This document shows, one piece after another, positions 16,638 to 26,478 of a stretch of DNA of 64,000 nucleotides. Source of the DNA: Halalkalibacter nanhaiisediminis (lineage in GTDB: Bacteria; Bacillota; Bacilli; Bacillales; Bacillaceae_D); contig NZ_VLKZ01000005.1 in NCBI RefSeq assembly GCF_007830185.1, forward strand, positions 258,716 to 322,715. Reading direction: 5' to 3'. The position numbers and the translations under genes were made by a program. The first letter of the stretch is position 1. Each line of letters starts with the position of its first letter. The notes beneath the pieces are model-generated. The model was not told the origin of the DNA, made no database searches, and was given only the letters and a program-made list of their open reading frames with translations.

Positions 16638-17516
16638 TTAACCATTTATAATCTCTCCACCATTAACGTGAAGCACCTGTCCAGATACGTAAGAGGAATC
16701 ATCTGAAGCTAAATAGACATAGCTTGGGGCAAGCTCAGCAGGCTGTCCAGGACGACCGCTAGGATTATCTGTTCCAAAGCTTGCAACTTGATCAGCAGGG
16801 AAGGAGGCAGGGATTAATGGAGTCCATATCGGGCCAGGGGCCACGGCATTTACCCTGATTCCTTTTGATATCAAGTTTTGCGAGAGTGAGCGTGTGAGCG
16901 CGACTATCGCACCTTTTGTGGCAGCATAGTCCATGAGAACGGGCATGCCCTTATAAGCGGTAATAGAAGTGGTGTTAATAATGGTGCTACCTGGTTGCAA
17001 ATGAGGCATCACGGCTTTTATGAAATGAAAGCAGGAAAAGATATTTGTTTGAAATGTCCGCTCCATTTGTTCGGTTGAGATATCTTCAATCGTTTCTTGA
17101 TAGTGTTGTTCAGCGGCGTTATTCATTAAGCAATCGATTTGTCCGTAGTGATTAATGGTTTGCTCAACTGCCTGCTTGCAGAACGTCTCATCGCCTACAT
17201 CTCCAGCAATAAGTAGACATGAACTACCGTATTTTTCAACCAATGACTTCGTAAGTTTAGCATCTTCATGCTCATTGAAATAAACGATTGAAAGCTTAGC
17301 TCCTTCTTTTGCAAATGCAATCGCAACGGCTCTTCCAATTCCACTATCTCCTCCCGTAATGAGAGCGACTTTATTTTTAAGCTTTCCACTTCCCTTGTAA
17401 TTCGTATCATCATAGATAGGTGCAGGGTTCATTTCACTTTCATAGCCAGGTTGACGATCTTGTGCTTGAGCAGGTTGGCCATTTTTTTGAATAGCATTAA
17501 CAACCTGATACTTCAT
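16638..17516 (-). CDS. short-chain dehydrogenase/reductase, stress-type
   Basis: 292 residues. The NAD(P) motif TGGDSGIG is at 54-61, NNAA at 132-135, and the catalytic triad Ser184-Tyr197-Lys201 is complete. The long N-terminal extension (QPAQAQDRQPGYESEMNPAP) marks the YhdF/YhxC/YdaD group, which in Bacillus belongs to the general stress regulon or accumulates in spores. The substrate is unknown. Monocistronic. Confidence 0.9.
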   Translation of the reverse strand: MKYQVVNAIQKNGQPAQAQDRQPGYESEMNPAPIYDDTNYKGSGKLKNKVALITGGDSGIGRAVAIAFAKEGAKLSIVYFNEHEDAKLTKSLVEKYGSSCLLIAGDVGDETFCKQAVEQTINHYGQIDCLMNNAAEQHYQETIEDISTEQMERTFQTNIFSCFHFIKAVMPHLQPGSTIINTTSITAYKGMPVLMDYAATKGAIVALTRSLSQNLISKGIRVNAVAPGPIWTPLIPASFPADQVASFGTDNPSGRPGQPAELAPSYVYLASDDSSYVSGQVLHVNGGEIING

Positions 17517-17640
17517 GGTTTCATCACTCCTCTTCCATATTTAATCTTAGGATGTCTTATAGAAGAATAAATAACCAATTTAAATAGTGACTAAACCTTA
17601 TGTCTCGTAGAATGACGTTTGTGTTCTTTTTAGAAATTAA

Positions 17641-17680
17641 AGAGGAGCCCTACTTTATTTAGTAGTAGGCCCCCTCTTTT
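17641..17680. terminator. terminator for cstA
   Basis: Near-perfect stem of AGAGGAGCCCTACT with AGTAGTAGGCCCCCTCT, flanked by A/T runs, between convergently read regions. Confidence 0.75.
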
Positions 17681-17684
17681 TATT

Positions 17685-19118
17685 TTATGCTACTTTATGT
17701 GCATCTGAGTCAATCTGTGGTTTAACTGTACGAATCTTATATGCATACCATAACGTTACTAAAAGTGTTAGAGTAGCACCGATTGCTAACGATGTACCAT
17801 ATGCTAAAGCAAAACCTTCTGGTGCATAAAAAATATAAGTTGTAACAACGCCAGTCATAAAGATGGCTGGAATACCACAAATCCAGTGGAACTTTCCTTT
17901 CTCAAGTAGATACATTGTAGCTGTCCAAAGCATGATTGCTGCAACAATTTGATTGGATGCTCCAACATAGCGCCATAAGAAAGAATAGTCAATGGTTGTA
18001 AGATAAATTGTCGCGAGTGTTACAGGAAGTGTTGCTAGTATAATTCCTTTAGATCCACTTACTTTAAAGCGATTTTCAAGCAGTTCAGTTAACATCATAC
18101 GAGAAGAACGTAGAGCTGTATCACCAGTTGTAATTGGTAAGATGATAACCCCGATGATTGCTAATAATCCACCTACTGTTCCAAGTAATGAAATAGAAAT
18201 CGTATTGACAACTTCTCCTGGTCCACCAGCTGCAAGTGCTTCTTGAAGACCAACCGTACCATTGAAAAATGTCATACCTGCAGCAGCCCAGATTAGTGCA
18301 ATGATTCCTTCTCCAATCATTGCTCCGTAGAATACTTTACGTCCTTCAGACTCTTTCTTGAGCGTACGTGCGATGATAGGACTCTGAGTACTATGGAAGC
18401 CAGAAATGGCACCACAAGAGATCGTAACCATTAATAATGGCCAAATAGGTAAATCACCAGGATGTAAATTTTCAAGTGTAAGGTTTGGAATAGGGTTGTC
18501 CATAAACAACAAAGCGCCACCAATTGAGACAGCCATAAAGATCAAAATTGCACCAAATATCGGATAAATACGTCCGATGATACGATTAATTGGTAACACA
18601 GCAGCGATAAAGAAATAAGCGAATATAAGTACTAATGCCATTGAAAATGAAATCGGTGCAAGCGATGAAATTAAATGTGCTGGTCCAGCTGTGAATGCTG
18701 CTGCGACAAGCACCATTAAAATAATAGATACAATATTTACAACTACTTTTATACCGTTCCCTAAATACCGACCAACTAGAGTTGGAAATTGAGCTCCTTT
18801 GTGACGAAGGGAGAGCATTCCTGAGAAATAATCATGGACAGCGCCGGCAAAAATACAACCAACCACAATCCAGATAAATGCAACTGGACCATATAATGCC
18901 CCTGCAATCGCACCATAGATAGGACCAAGACCAGCGATATTTAATAGCTGGATTAATGTTCCTTTCCACCAAGGCATAGGCATATAATCAAGTCCGTCCT
19001 GGTGTGTGTATGCTGGTGTTTTGTTTTCATCATTAATTCCAAAAATCCTTTCAACAACTTTGGAATAGGTGAAGTAACCAACAATCAGTAAAACTATTGA
19101 TAAAAGAAAAGTTATCAT
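17685..19118 (-). CDS. cstA: CstA-family carbon starvation membrane protein
   Basis: 477 residues with about 12 to 13 membrane spans. It begins with a hydrophobic helix and the family stretch DGLDYMPMPWWKG, and contains CGAISGFHSTQSPIIARTL in the middle. Members of the family import pyruvate or peptides when preferred carbon runs out. It is shorter than the B. subtilis namesake and closer to the compact CstA form. A cre-like site lies about 110 bases upstream, agreeing with carbon catabolite control. Confidence 0.9.
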   Translation of the reverse strand: MITFLLSIVLLIVGYFTYSKVVERIFGINDENKTPAYTHQDGLDYMPMPWWKGTLIQLLNIAGLGPIYGAIAGALYGPVAFIWIVVGCIFAGAVHDYFSGMLSLRHKGAQFPTLVGRYLGNGIKVVVNIVSIILMVLVAAAFTAGPAHLISSLAPISFSMALVLIFAYFFIAAVLPINRIIGRIYPIFGAILIFMAVSIGGALLFMDNPIPNLTLENLHPGDLPIWPLLMVTISCGAISGFHSTQSPIIARTLKKESEGRKVFYGAMIGEGIIALIWAAAGMTFFNGTVGLQEALAAGGPGEVVNTISISLLGTVGGLLAIIGVIILPITTGDTALRSSRMMLTELLENRFKVSGSKGIILATLPVTLATIYLTTIDYSFLWRYVGASNQIVAAIMLWTATMYLLEKGKFHWICGIPAIFMTGVVTTYIFYAPEGFALAYGTSLAIGATLTLLVTLWYAYKIRTVKPQIDSDAHKVA

Positions 19119-19227
19119 TCCAAATAATCCTCCAATTTTTCTGAAAAATCTAAAGCATGATAAGTATTGTAACGATATCTAACAATCTAATCAATATGTT
19201 TTCAGAAAAAAATAATAAATCTGTCGA

Positions 19228-19241
19228 ATAAAACGTTTTCA
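19228..19241. promoter_or_regulatory. candidate CcpA (cre) site upstream of cstA
   Basis: On the minus strand TGAAAACGTTTTAT matches the cre consensus TGWAANCGNTNWCA at all but one fixed base. Its place in the cstA upstream region suits glucose repression; binding is inferred. Confidence 0.45.
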
Positions 19242-19401
19242 TTTATTGAAATATGCTTTTTTCACATAATTAACAAGCAAAGGAAAGTTGATATTGGGTG
19301 TGAAAGATGATCATTATACTGATCTTTTAGCTTTACAAGATTTGTCTGAAAGGGAGAGGAAATAAAGAGGAGAGAATAGGAAAGAAAATATAGTGGAAAA
19401 T

Positions 19402-19435
19402 AAAAAAAGCGAAGAGACTGGATCTCCTCGCTTTT
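19402..19435 (-). terminator. terminator of the HU gene
   Basis: AAAAGCGAGGAGA pairs with TCTCTTCGCTTTT on the minus strand with one mismatch, followed by a run of T. Confidence 0.8.
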
Positions 19436-19442
19436 GTCTGTC

Positions 19443-19718
19443 TTATTCGTTGACAGCGTCTTTTAATTGCTTACCAGGCTTGAATGCTGGATTTTTTGTA
19501 GCTGGAATTTCAATTTCTTGTCCAGTTTGTGGGTTGCGACCTTTACGAGCTGAACGCTCACGTACTTCGAAGCTACCGAAGCCAACAAGTTGCACTTTGC
19601 CACCTTCTACAAGTGCATTTGTGATGCTGTCGAATACTGCGTCTACTGCTTTTGACGCATCCTTTTTAGAAAGGTCTGCTTGCTCAGAGACTGCGTTAAT
19701 TAAATCTGTTTTGTTCAT
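19443..19718 (-). CDS. hbs: DNA-binding protein HU
   Basis: 91 residues with the whole HU fold: helical N-terminus ([21 protein letters not shown]), the signature [22 protein letters not shown] and the DNA-embracing arm with its Pro ([15 protein letters not shown]). It is the abundant homodimeric nucleoid protein of Bacillus. Preceded by AGGGAG and followed by a strong terminator, so it is a single-gene unit. Note that it is next to pssA here and not within the aroF/spoIVA region where B. subtilis hbs lies, so a second copy could exist elsewhere. Confidence 0.95.
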   Translation of the reverse strand: MNKTDLINAVSEQADLSKKDASKAVDAVFDSITNALVEGGKVQLVGFGSFEVRERSARKGRNPQTGQEIEIPATKNPAFKPGKQLKDAVNE

Positions 19719-20005
19719 GAAAAAAACTCCCTTTCATACCTTGTTTTGAAAAACACTTCCTTCGTTTTGAGGAGAAGCGTTCATTCTTCATTTTTATAGC
19801 TTAATCATGTTAAATTAGATAAGCTAAAAAAAGCCGCAACTAAATTTACTCATGAAACCCTAATGGTGTCAAGACTTTCAACGGAAAATAAAGCATTTGC
19901 ACCCATATTTTTCACTGTTTTTGACAATTGCTCGTTACTTTTCGTCGTTTTTCACGAGTTTTGTCAATAATCAAAAGGAAGAAAATGAAGTAGGCGACAC
20001 TCTAT

Positions 20006-20545
20006 TTACATTTTTCGAACTGTAAATGTTGAGATCATTAGCACGGAAAGAAAAAGCGTCGTTAGTAAAAAGACGAAATTAGGTACGTGAGGTACAAGAA
20101 ATAATTGCAATGTAAGGATACATCCAGCAGCGGTAATTGGCAGTCCAACAAAATAACCATTACTTTCTGTAATATTAAAGCGTGCGAGACGAATGGCTCC
20201 GCAAGCGATAAAGAATATGGCCGAAAACATTCCTGGTAAGCCGAATGAAAAGAGAACAGCTTGATAGATTAGTAATGCTGGCGCAACGCCAAATGAGATA
20301 ATATCACTTAAAGAGTCTAGCTGTTTTCCGAAATCCGATGTACTATTGAAACGTCTAGCTGCTGCTCCGTCTAAACGATCACATAATGCAGCAATCATAA
20401 TGAAAAGAAGACCAAGACGCAATTCATTTTGTAAAATAAATAAAATAGCAAAAGCACCAAAACCAAGGTTGATGATCGTTAGGGCATTAGCGATTTGCCC
20501 TTTTAGCTTTTTGACGGTATGATCCAATTGATGTAATAGGAACAT
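20006..20545 (-). CDS. pssA: CDP-diacylglycerol-serine O-phosphatidyltransferase
   Basis: 179 residues, integral membrane. It carries the complete CDP-alcohol phosphotransferase signature DGx2ARx8Gx3Dx3D (DGAAAR … G … D … D). It makes phosphatidylserine from CDP-diacylglycerol and serine. The next enzyme, Psd, is encoded divergently 150 bases away, so the two together supply phosphatidylethanolamine. Hydrophobic spans fill the C-terminus. Confidence 0.93.
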   Translation of the reverse strand: MFLLHQLDHTVKKLKGQIANALTIINLGFGAFAILFILQNELRLGLLFIMIAALCDRLDGAAARRFNSTSDFGKQLDSLSDIISFGVAPALLIYQAVLFSFGLPGMFSAIFFIACGAIRLARFNITESNGYFVGLPITAAGCILTLQLFLVPHVPNFVFLLTTLFLSVLMISTFTVRKM

Positions 20546-20697
20546 GACATCGACTCCTTATTCGTTTAGTGCATAGACACACGACGAGGGATTTTTTAGA
20601 TCTTATAAAGAATAATCATACCATATAATAGTAAATTTTACTATAGGGTAAACCTGTCGAATCACATCATAGTTTCAAGTAAGGTGGGGAATGAATA

Positions 20698-21477
20698 TTG
20701 AGAACTGTTTTTTATAGAGCATGTATTGAATTAACGAATCACCGATTTTCATCAAGGTTATTAAAAGCTTTTTCACGGTCAAAGCTAAGCAAGCGATTTG
20801 TGCGCTCGTTTTCAAATACATTTGGATTAAACGAAAAGGAAATGGGACGATCGATCAAAGAATATGAGCATTTACATGACTTATTTGTTCGGCACCTAAA
20901 GCCTGGCTCAAGACCAATTGACCAAAGTCCAAATAGTATAATTAGTCCAGTGGATGGTGTGATCGCCCAAGCAGGGAAGCTCGAGAGTGATACGTTATTT
21001 AAAGTTAAGGGACAAACGTATAGCATTTCTGAAATGCTCGGATCTACTGAAGCGGCTGAGCGATATCGTAATGGAGTTTACATTATTTTATACTTAAGTC
21101 CTAGTCATTATCATCGCATTCATAGTCCAATTGATGGAGAGATAGAGAGGCAATGGACACTTGGCAGCCAGTCATATCCTGTAAATGATTGGGGTCTTCG
21201 TTTTGGAAAACGTCCGTTATCTCGTAATTATCGCGTTGTAACGGAATTAAATGTGAAGGGAGAGCACATGGTTATTGTAAAGGTTGGAGCGATGAATATT
21301 AACACGATTGAATTAACTCATCCTTTTAATACTTTGAAAAAAGGTGAGGAAATTGGTTATTTCTCATTTGGATCAACGGTAGTCTTAGTGGCTGAGGACG
21401 GGCTTATCTCCATTGACACTTTGGTTAAAAGTGGGGAGATTAAAATGGGTCAAAAAATTGGGGTGTGTAACGAGTAG
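20698..21477 (+). CDS. psd: phosphatidylserine decarboxylase proenzyme
   Basis: 259 residues. The C-terminal FGSTVVL holds the G-S cleavage site; autocleavage turns the Ser into the pyruvoyl cofactor. H-bearing YLSPSHYHRIHSP and PVDGVI blocks are present. It decarboxylates phosphatidylserine to phosphatidylethanolamine at the membrane. The start is a TTG at 20,698 behind AAGGTGGGG; the ATG at 20,691 is out of frame. Divergent from pssA. Confidence 0.93.
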   Translation: MRTVFYRACIELTNHRFSSRLLKAFSRSKLSKRFVRSFSNTFGLNEKEMGRSIKEYEHLHDLFVRHLKPGSRPIDQSPNSIISPVDGVIAQAGKLESDTLFKVKGQTYSISEMLGSTEAAERYRNGVYIILYLSPSHYHRIHSPIDGEIERQWTLGSQSYPVNDWGLRFGKRPLSRNYRVVTELNVKGEHMVIVKVGAMNINTIELTHPFNTLKKGEEIGYFSFGSTVVLVAEDGLISIDTLVKSGEIKMGQKIGVCNE

Positions 21478-21505
21478 TAATTTTTGTGAAAAGAGGTCGA
21501 CTCTA

Positions 21506-22636
21506 GTGAGAATACTGGCTCAAATGGCGCAAAGGATTGTTAATGAAGTGACCAAGGTGATCGATGAGGAAGTAATCGTTATTAATCGTGATGGCTATAT
21601 AATTGCTGGCAGTGATTCAAGTCGTATTGGTAACTTTCATGAAGGTGGTAAGGAAGTGATTACGACAGAACGAAAGCTATTTATTACTGCAGAGGAAGTG
21701 AAACGCCTTCAAGGAGTTAAGATTGGTTTGAATTTACCGATTCGTTTTCAACAACGGGTGATTGGGGTAATCGGAATTACGGGTTCCAAACCCGCTACGA
21801 TCCGTCATGGAGAACTGATTCAACGGATGACAGAGCTTATTATTGAGGAAGCATATGCAGCTGAGAGACTAGATTCAAAGCTGCGTGGAATTGAGACATT
21901 TGTTTATGAATGGTTGCATAGTGAATCGGTGACGCTTGATTTTCAAGAGCGTGGAGAAATTCTTGGTATTGATATGAATGAACCTCGTTATTGTGTCTTG
22001 GCTCAACTTGATCAAGCTGAAAATGAATTAATTGAGCCTGGGGTAGAGTTAGATGTACTAGATACAATTCGAGCTGTTTTTCCTAATGAACGAAAAGATG
22101 TTATCGTACGATGGGGGCCAGGAAGGTTTGCCTTGCTTTTATCAGCTAAACAGCATAGCGAGCAGAAGTTATATCAAGACCTACATCGTTTGTCAAAAAA
22201 GGTAGAGGAGAAGCATGGTATTGCCTTTGGAGCTGGTAGTAGTCGAATGCATGAGGAAGCGTCTTTTCTATATGCTGCCTATAAAGAAGCAAAGCAGGCC
22301 TTAGCGGAAAGAGGCACAGAAAAGAAGCTAGTTTTTTATGATGAGCTGACACTTGAAATTGCTTTAGCGGAGGTTAGTCCCGAGACACGTGTGAAAATTG
22401 TGGAAAAGGTGCTTGGAGCTATTAGTAGTGAACGAGAATTAATTGAGACCTTGCAAGCCTATTTCAGTAACCAGCTCTCCATTAAAGAGACAGCTGCCTC
22501 ACTTCATATCCATATCAATACTCTTCATTACCGTTTAAAAAAGATTCAAGAGCTCTCAGGTTATCAATTAAAAGAAACAAAAGAGTTGGTAACGCTATAT
22601 GTTGCATTATGGTATTATAAGGAATACTCCAATTAG
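21506..22636 (+). CDS. CdaR/PucR-type regulator of glycolate oxidation
   Basis: 376 residues from a GTG at 21,506 behind AGAGG. The N-terminus is a sugar-diacid recognition domain (LAQMAQRIVNEVTKVIDEEV, IINRDGYIIAGSD-like) and the C-terminus is a PucR helix-turn-helix (KETAASLHIHINTLHYRLKK). It lies upstream of glcD-glcF in the same direction, as ysfB does before ysfC-ysfD in B. subtilis, so it probably activates them in response to glycolate or a related hydroxyacid. A terminator separates it from glcD. Confidence 0.88.
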   Translation: MRILAQMAQRIVNEVTKVIDEEVIVINRDGYIIAGSDSSRIGNFHEGGKEVITTERKLFITAEEVKRLQGVKIGLNLPIRFQQRVIGVIGITGSKPATIRHGELIQRMTELIIEEAYAAERLDSKLRGIETFVYEWLHSESVTLDFQERGEILGIDMNEPRYCVLAQLDQAENELIEPGVELDVLDTIRAVFPNERKDVIVRWGPGRFALLLSAKQHSEQKLYQDLHRLSKKVEEKHGIAFGAGSSRMHEEASFLYAAYKEAKQALAERGTEKKLVFYDELTLEIALAEVSPETRVKIVEKVLGAISSERELIETLQAYFSNQLSIKETAASLHIHINTLHYRLKKIQELSGYQLKETKELVTLYVALWYYKEYSN

Positions 22637-22661
22637 ATGATTATACAATCAATATTTTTGT

Positions 22662-22710
22662 AACCGCTTAACTTTTGTATCTTTATACATAGTATAAGTG
22701 GTTTTTTTTA
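22662..22710 (+). terminator. terminator between cdaR-like gene and glcD
   Basis: AACCGCTTA pairs with TAAGTGGTT (one G-U), with an inner A/T stem and eight T after it. Confidence 0.75.
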
Positions 22711-22770
22711 TTTATACTTAAATATAATAATAAGTGTGAAAATTAAGGCTTTCGCACAAGGGGTGAGACT

Positions 22771-24183
22771 ATGTTAGCAGAGGAAGTACGACAGAAGCTG
22801 ATTAGCATTGTTGGGGAAAAAAATCTTCTTGATTCTGAAGAAAACTTAGTTGTCTATTCATACGACGCTACGCCAAATTACCAAGCAATGCCCGATGCAG
22901 TGATCAAACCAAGAAATACAAAAGAGATACAAGAAATTGTGAAAATTTGCAACGAATACAAAGTGCCAATCGTGCCACGTGGGTCTGGAACGAATTTATG
23001 TGCAGGGACGTGTCCGCTTGAGGGTGGAATTGTGCTCTTATTTACCTATATGAATCAAATTCTAGAAATTGATGAGGATAATTTAACGGTTACTGTTCAA
23101 CCAGGTATTATTACTCTAGAGCTCATTCAAGCTGTAGAAGCAAAGGGTCTATTTTATCCACCAGATCCAAGCTCTATGAAAATATCAACAATTGGTGGAA
23201 ACATCAATGAGAACTCAGGTGGGTTAAGGGGACTCAAATATGGAGTTACCCGTGATTACGTGATGGCACTTGAGGTTGTTTTGCCAAATGGTGAAGTCAT
23301 TCGCACTGGTGGCAAATTGGCCAAAGACGTTGCAGGTTACGACTTTACACGTTTAATGGTTGGTTCAGAAGGGACGCTTGGCATTATTACTGAAGCAATG
23401 CTGAAGCTTATTCCAATTCCTGAAACAAAAAAAACGATGCTTGCTTTATTTGATAGCTTAGAGGGAGCAGGACAAGCCGTTTCTGCGATCATTGCGAATA
23501 AAATTATCCCAGCAACTTTGGAATTTTTAGATCAAGGCACACTTGAAGTTGTAGAGGATTTTGCCAAAATTGGATTGCCGACCAATGTAGGAGCCGTGCT
23601 GTTAATTGAGCAGGATGGGCCAATGGAGGTAGTAGATCGAGATATTGAAAAAATCGTAAAAATTTGTGAGGAATCAGAAGCGATATCTGTTCAAGTTGCC
23701 CAATCGCCTGAAGAAGGCCTTGCGTTGACAACAGCTCGGCGTTCAGCATTATCTGCTCTTGCTAGAAAGAAGCCTACAACAATCCTTGAGGATGCGACTG
23801 TTCCACGTTCAAAGGTCGCTGAGATGGTTCGAGAGATTAATAAGATTGCCAAGGAGCATAATGTTGAAATCTGTACATTTGGTCACGCAGGCGATGGAAA
23901 CCTTCATCCAACCTGTATGACGGATGCACGAAACGAAGAGGAAATGCACCGAGTTGAACAAGCATTTGCCGATATATTTGCGAAAGCCATTGAACTTGGC
24001 GGAACGATTACGGGAGAACATGGTGTGGGAGTAATGAAGTCACCATATTTAGCCTGGAAGCTTGGAGAAGAAGGCGTCAACGCGATGAAAACACTCAAAT
24101 TTGCCTTTGATCCTAACAACATTATGAATCCAGGTAAAATCTTTGCAAAAGAAACGAAAAAACGGGTGGTGGTTCAGAAATGA
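22771..24183 (+). CDS. glcD: glycolate oxidase FAD subunit
   Basis: 470 residues of the FAD-linked oxidase (PCMH) family. The FAD-binding segments PRGSGTNLCAG near 69 and GGNINENSGG near 140 are clear, as is the C-terminal HAGDGNLHP and GEHGVG. It oxidises glycolate (or D-lactate) to the keto acid and passes electrons to the iron-sulfur subunit. It overlaps glcF by four bases (ATGA), a coupled pair under the upstream regulator. Confidence 0.93.
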   Translation: MLAEEVRQKLISIVGEKNLLDSEENLVVYSYDATPNYQAMPDAVIKPRNTKEIQEIVKICNEYKVPIVPRGSGTNLCAGTCPLEGGIVLLFTYMNQILEIDEDNLTVTVQPGIITLELIQAVEAKGLFYPPDPSSMKISTIGGNINENSGGLRGLKYGVTRDYVMALEVVLPNGEVIRTGGKLAKDVAGYDFTRLMVGSEGTLGIITEAMLKLIPIPETKKTMLALFDSLEGAGQAVSAIIANKIIPATLEFLDQGTLEVVEDFAKIGLPTNVGAVLLIEQDGPMEVVDRDIEKIVKICEESEAISVQVAQSPEEGLALTTARRSALSALARKKPTTILEDATVPRSKVAEMVREINKIAKEHNVEICTFGHAGDGNLHPTCMTDARNEEEMHRVEQAFADIFAKAIELGGTITGEHGVGVMKSPYLAWKLGEEGVNAMKTLKFAFDPNNIMNPGKIFAKETKKRVVVQK

Positions 24184-25523
24184 CAGCGACAAAGCAACAG
24201 GAAAAAACCATTCAAGATTTTAAAGACCGTATGGACTACGATGAGCTTATGAACTGTATGCGTTGCGGCTTCTGCTTGCCGTCTTGTCCAACATACGGTG
24301 AAACAGATCAAAATGAAGCAGCCTCACCACGGGGCCGTATCGCGCTTATGAAGGCTGTTGTGGATGGCAAGAAAACCCCTGATGAGGACTTTGAGAGACA
24401 ATTGAATCTTTGCCTAGGCTGTCGTGCTTGTGAACCTGCTTGTCCTTCAGGCGTCAAATATGGACATTTATTAGAGGAAGCACGAGATATTTTAAATGAG
24501 CATAAAAAGCATAGTTTACCAGTAAAAGTGATTCGCCGAGCAGTCTTTGACGGATTATTCCCTCATCAAAAACGAATGCGTTCATTGAATCAGATGCTGT
24601 GGCTTTATCAAAAGTCAGGTCTGCAAAAAATCGTTCGAGGAACAAATATTTTGAAAGTCATGCCTGGTCAAATGGCGACAATGGAGAAAGTGTTACCAGA
24701 AATATCCTCGCCAAAAGAACTGAAAAATCGTCCACATCATATTAAACCAAAGGGTGAAGTAAAAGCGAGAGTAGCCTTTTTCTCAGGTTGTTTAATGGAT
24801 ACAATGTTTATGAAGACGAATGATTCAACCTTGTTTTTACTTGAGAAAGCAGGATGTGAGATTGTGATTCCGCAAACGCAAAACTGTTGCGGAGCACTGC
24901 ATGCTCATTCAGGTGAGAAAAATAAGGCACGCGAGCTTGCTAAGAAAAATATTGTGGCATTTGAAGAAGAGAATGTTGATTATATTATTTCAAATGCGGG
25001 CGGTTGCGGAGCGTTACTTGTTGAATATGATCATTTATTAAAGGATGAGCCTGAGTGGCATGAGCGTGCGAAAAACTTCGCGCGCAAAGTGAAGGACATT
25101 TCTGAAATTTTACTTGAAGTTGGTTTGCCAGCTATGAAACTACCTGAACAAATTGTAACTTATCAAGATTCATGTCACTTACGAAACGTGATGAATGCAG
25201 GAATGCCGCCTCGGGTGTTGTTACAAATGATTGAGGGAGTCACGTATGTGGAAATGAAGGAATCAGATAGGTGCTGTGGTTCAGCTGGTATCTATAATAT
25301 TCTCCAGCCTGAAATGTCGACACAAATTCTTGATCATAAAATGGTGCATGCACAGGCTACGAAAGCGACGACGATTGTCACAGCTAATCCTGGTTGTCTT
25401 TTACAGATGAAAGTCGGTGTAGAGCGTGAAGGATTATCAGATACGGTTCAAGCAGTCCATATTGTTGATTTATTAGCAGAGGCAGTCCGTGAAGGAGAAA
25501 AGGATGTTGCTGTAAATAATTAA
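24180..25523 (+). CDS. glcF: glycolate oxidase iron-sulfur subunit
   Basis: 447 residues. Two 4Fe-4S clusters are formed by CMRCGFCLPSCP near 21 and CLGCRACEPACP near 80. Two CCG modules, NCCGALHAHSG and RCCGSAGIYN, lie in the C-terminal half as in heterodisulfide-reductase-like subunits. It takes electrons from GlcD to the quinone pool. The start overlaps glcD and a strong terminator follows. Confidence 0.94.
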   Translation: MTATKQQEKTIQDFKDRMDYDELMNCMRCGFCLPSCPTYGETDQNEAASPRGRIALMKAVVDGKKTPDEDFERQLNLCLGCRACEPACPSGVKYGHLLEEARDILNEHKKHSLPVKVIRRAVFDGLFPHQKRMRSLNQMLWLYQKSGLQKIVRGTNILKVMPGQMATMEKVLPEISSPKELKNRPHHIKPKGEVKARVAFFSGCLMDTMFMKTNDSTLFLLEKAGCEIVIPQTQNCCGALHAHSGEKNKARELAKKNIVAFEEENVDYIISNAGGCGALLVEYDHLLKDEPEWHERAKNFARKVKDISEILLEVGLPAMKLPEQIVTYQDSCHLRNVMNAGMPPRVLLQMIEGVTYVEMKESDRCCGSAGIYNILQPEMSTQILDHKMVHAQATKATTIVTANPGCLLQMKVGVEREGLSDTVQAVHIVDLLAEAVREGEKDVAVNN

Positions 25524-25527
25524 GGAT

Positions 25528-25564
25528 AAAAGGGGAAGAGGCAGACCATGCCACTTCCCCTTTT
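25528..25564. terminator. bidirectional terminator after glcF
   Basis: A perfect 11-bp stem AAAAGGGGAAG with CTTCCCCTTTT between convergent genes. Confidence 0.88.
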
Positions 25565-25575
25565 TAGTCTCGTGA

Positions 25576-26034
25576 TTAATTTGTAAACCAATTAAATCCA
25601 TAGAACGTACCAACAGCAAAAAGAATGATCCATGCAGCAAGACTGACTGTCGCCCACCAAGTAGCAGCTTTTTTACTTGCACCAAGAGCAAGTGCCATTA
25701 GGATAGTTAAGTGCGTCCCAAGAATAAGTGGCCCACCAATTGACAGCCCAGGTAATCCGTATTTATTCCAGACGCGTTTCGCCCGTTGTTGACGTTTAGT
25801 TTGTTCTTGTGTCTCAATTCCTTTTTTCGCTCTTCGTTTCGCCCGCCACGCTTCAAATTTCTCGTAATATATGACGACGAGAAGAATCGTTAATAGATTT
25901 CCAACGAAGGCTACTAAGGAGACGAGAAAGGGATTTAAGCCACGGATAATGCCAATAGGAACGACAACGATTGCTTCTAGCCACGGAGTTGCAGCTGCTA
26001 AAAAGATGAGAATATACTCCCATAAAGTAGACAT
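25576..26034 (-). CDS. small multidrug export (COG2426) membrane protein
   Basis: 152 residues with about four spans. The N-terminal GATPWLEAIVVVPIGIIRG-like stretch (AAATPWLEAIVVVPIGI) and the central GPLILGTHLTILMALALGASK fit the Sm_multidrug_ex family, annotated as small export proteins without firm substrate evidence. A basic loop (WRAKRRAKKG) faces the cytosol. Separate from the Mrp operon by a terminator. Confidence 0.8.
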   Translation of the reverse strand: MSTLWEYILIFLAAATPWLEAIVVVPIGIIRGLNPFLVSLVAFVGNLLTILLVVIYYEKFEAWRAKRRAKKGIETQEQTKRQQRAKRVWNKYGLPGLSIGGPLILGTHLTILMALALGASKKAATWWATVSLAAWIILFAVGTFYGFNWFTN

Positions 26035-26066
26035 TTTATCATCTCCTATTGTTAGTTAAGAATGGA

Positions 26067-26113
26067 AGAGGGTGCCTTAAAGGTTGGTTCTTTAACCTTT
26101 TGAGACACCCTCT
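26067..26113 (-). terminator. terminator of the mrp operon
   Basis: AGAGGGTG pairs with CACCCTCT around an inner AAAGGTT/AACCTTT stem, just after the mrpG stop. Confidence 0.8.
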
Positions 26114-26121
26114 GATGATGA

Positions 26122-26478
26122 TTACGTTTGTTTTGTTTTCTTTGCATACATTTTCTTTAGATCATCTTGCTTACTTTTCTCCCAAAGGGGCACACCTGTC
26201 CGGTAAGCAGAACGACCGATCATTAATCCTGCTACTGGCGCAGTTATAAAAACGAAAACAATGGTTAATAAGATTTTCCCAACAAATTCTCCTTGAACGA
26301 GTAAGAAGAAGAGGAACGTTGCTATCATAATGAACATGACACCGAGTGTCGTACTTTTACTCGCAGCATGAGTTCGCCCGTAAACATCAGGTAACCGTAT
26401 AAGCCCAATTGATGCAAGTAAGCTTAAAAAGCCACCAGCGACAACGAAGAAACTAATGACTATTTCAGTCGCGGTCAA
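26122..26478 (-). CDS. mrpG: Na+/H+ antiporter subunit G
   Basis: 118 residues from a TTG at 26,478 spaced well from AAAGGGGTG; a longer frame back to 26,523 exists but would lie deep inside mrpF. Three membrane spans and the family block IGLIRLPDVYGRTHAASKSTTLG. Last gene of the operon; all seven subunits are needed for the antiporter. Confidence 0.9.
   Translation of the reverse strand: MTATEIVISFFVVAGGFLSLLASIGLIRLPDVYGRTHAASKSTTLGVMFIMIATFLFFLLVQGEFVGKILLTIVFVFITAPVAGLMIGRSAYRTGVPLWEKSKQDDLKKMYAKKTKQT

Noticed and set aside
19393..19749. plus-strand open frame of 118 codons
   Set aside because: Antisense to the HU gene, whose protein is unmistakable.
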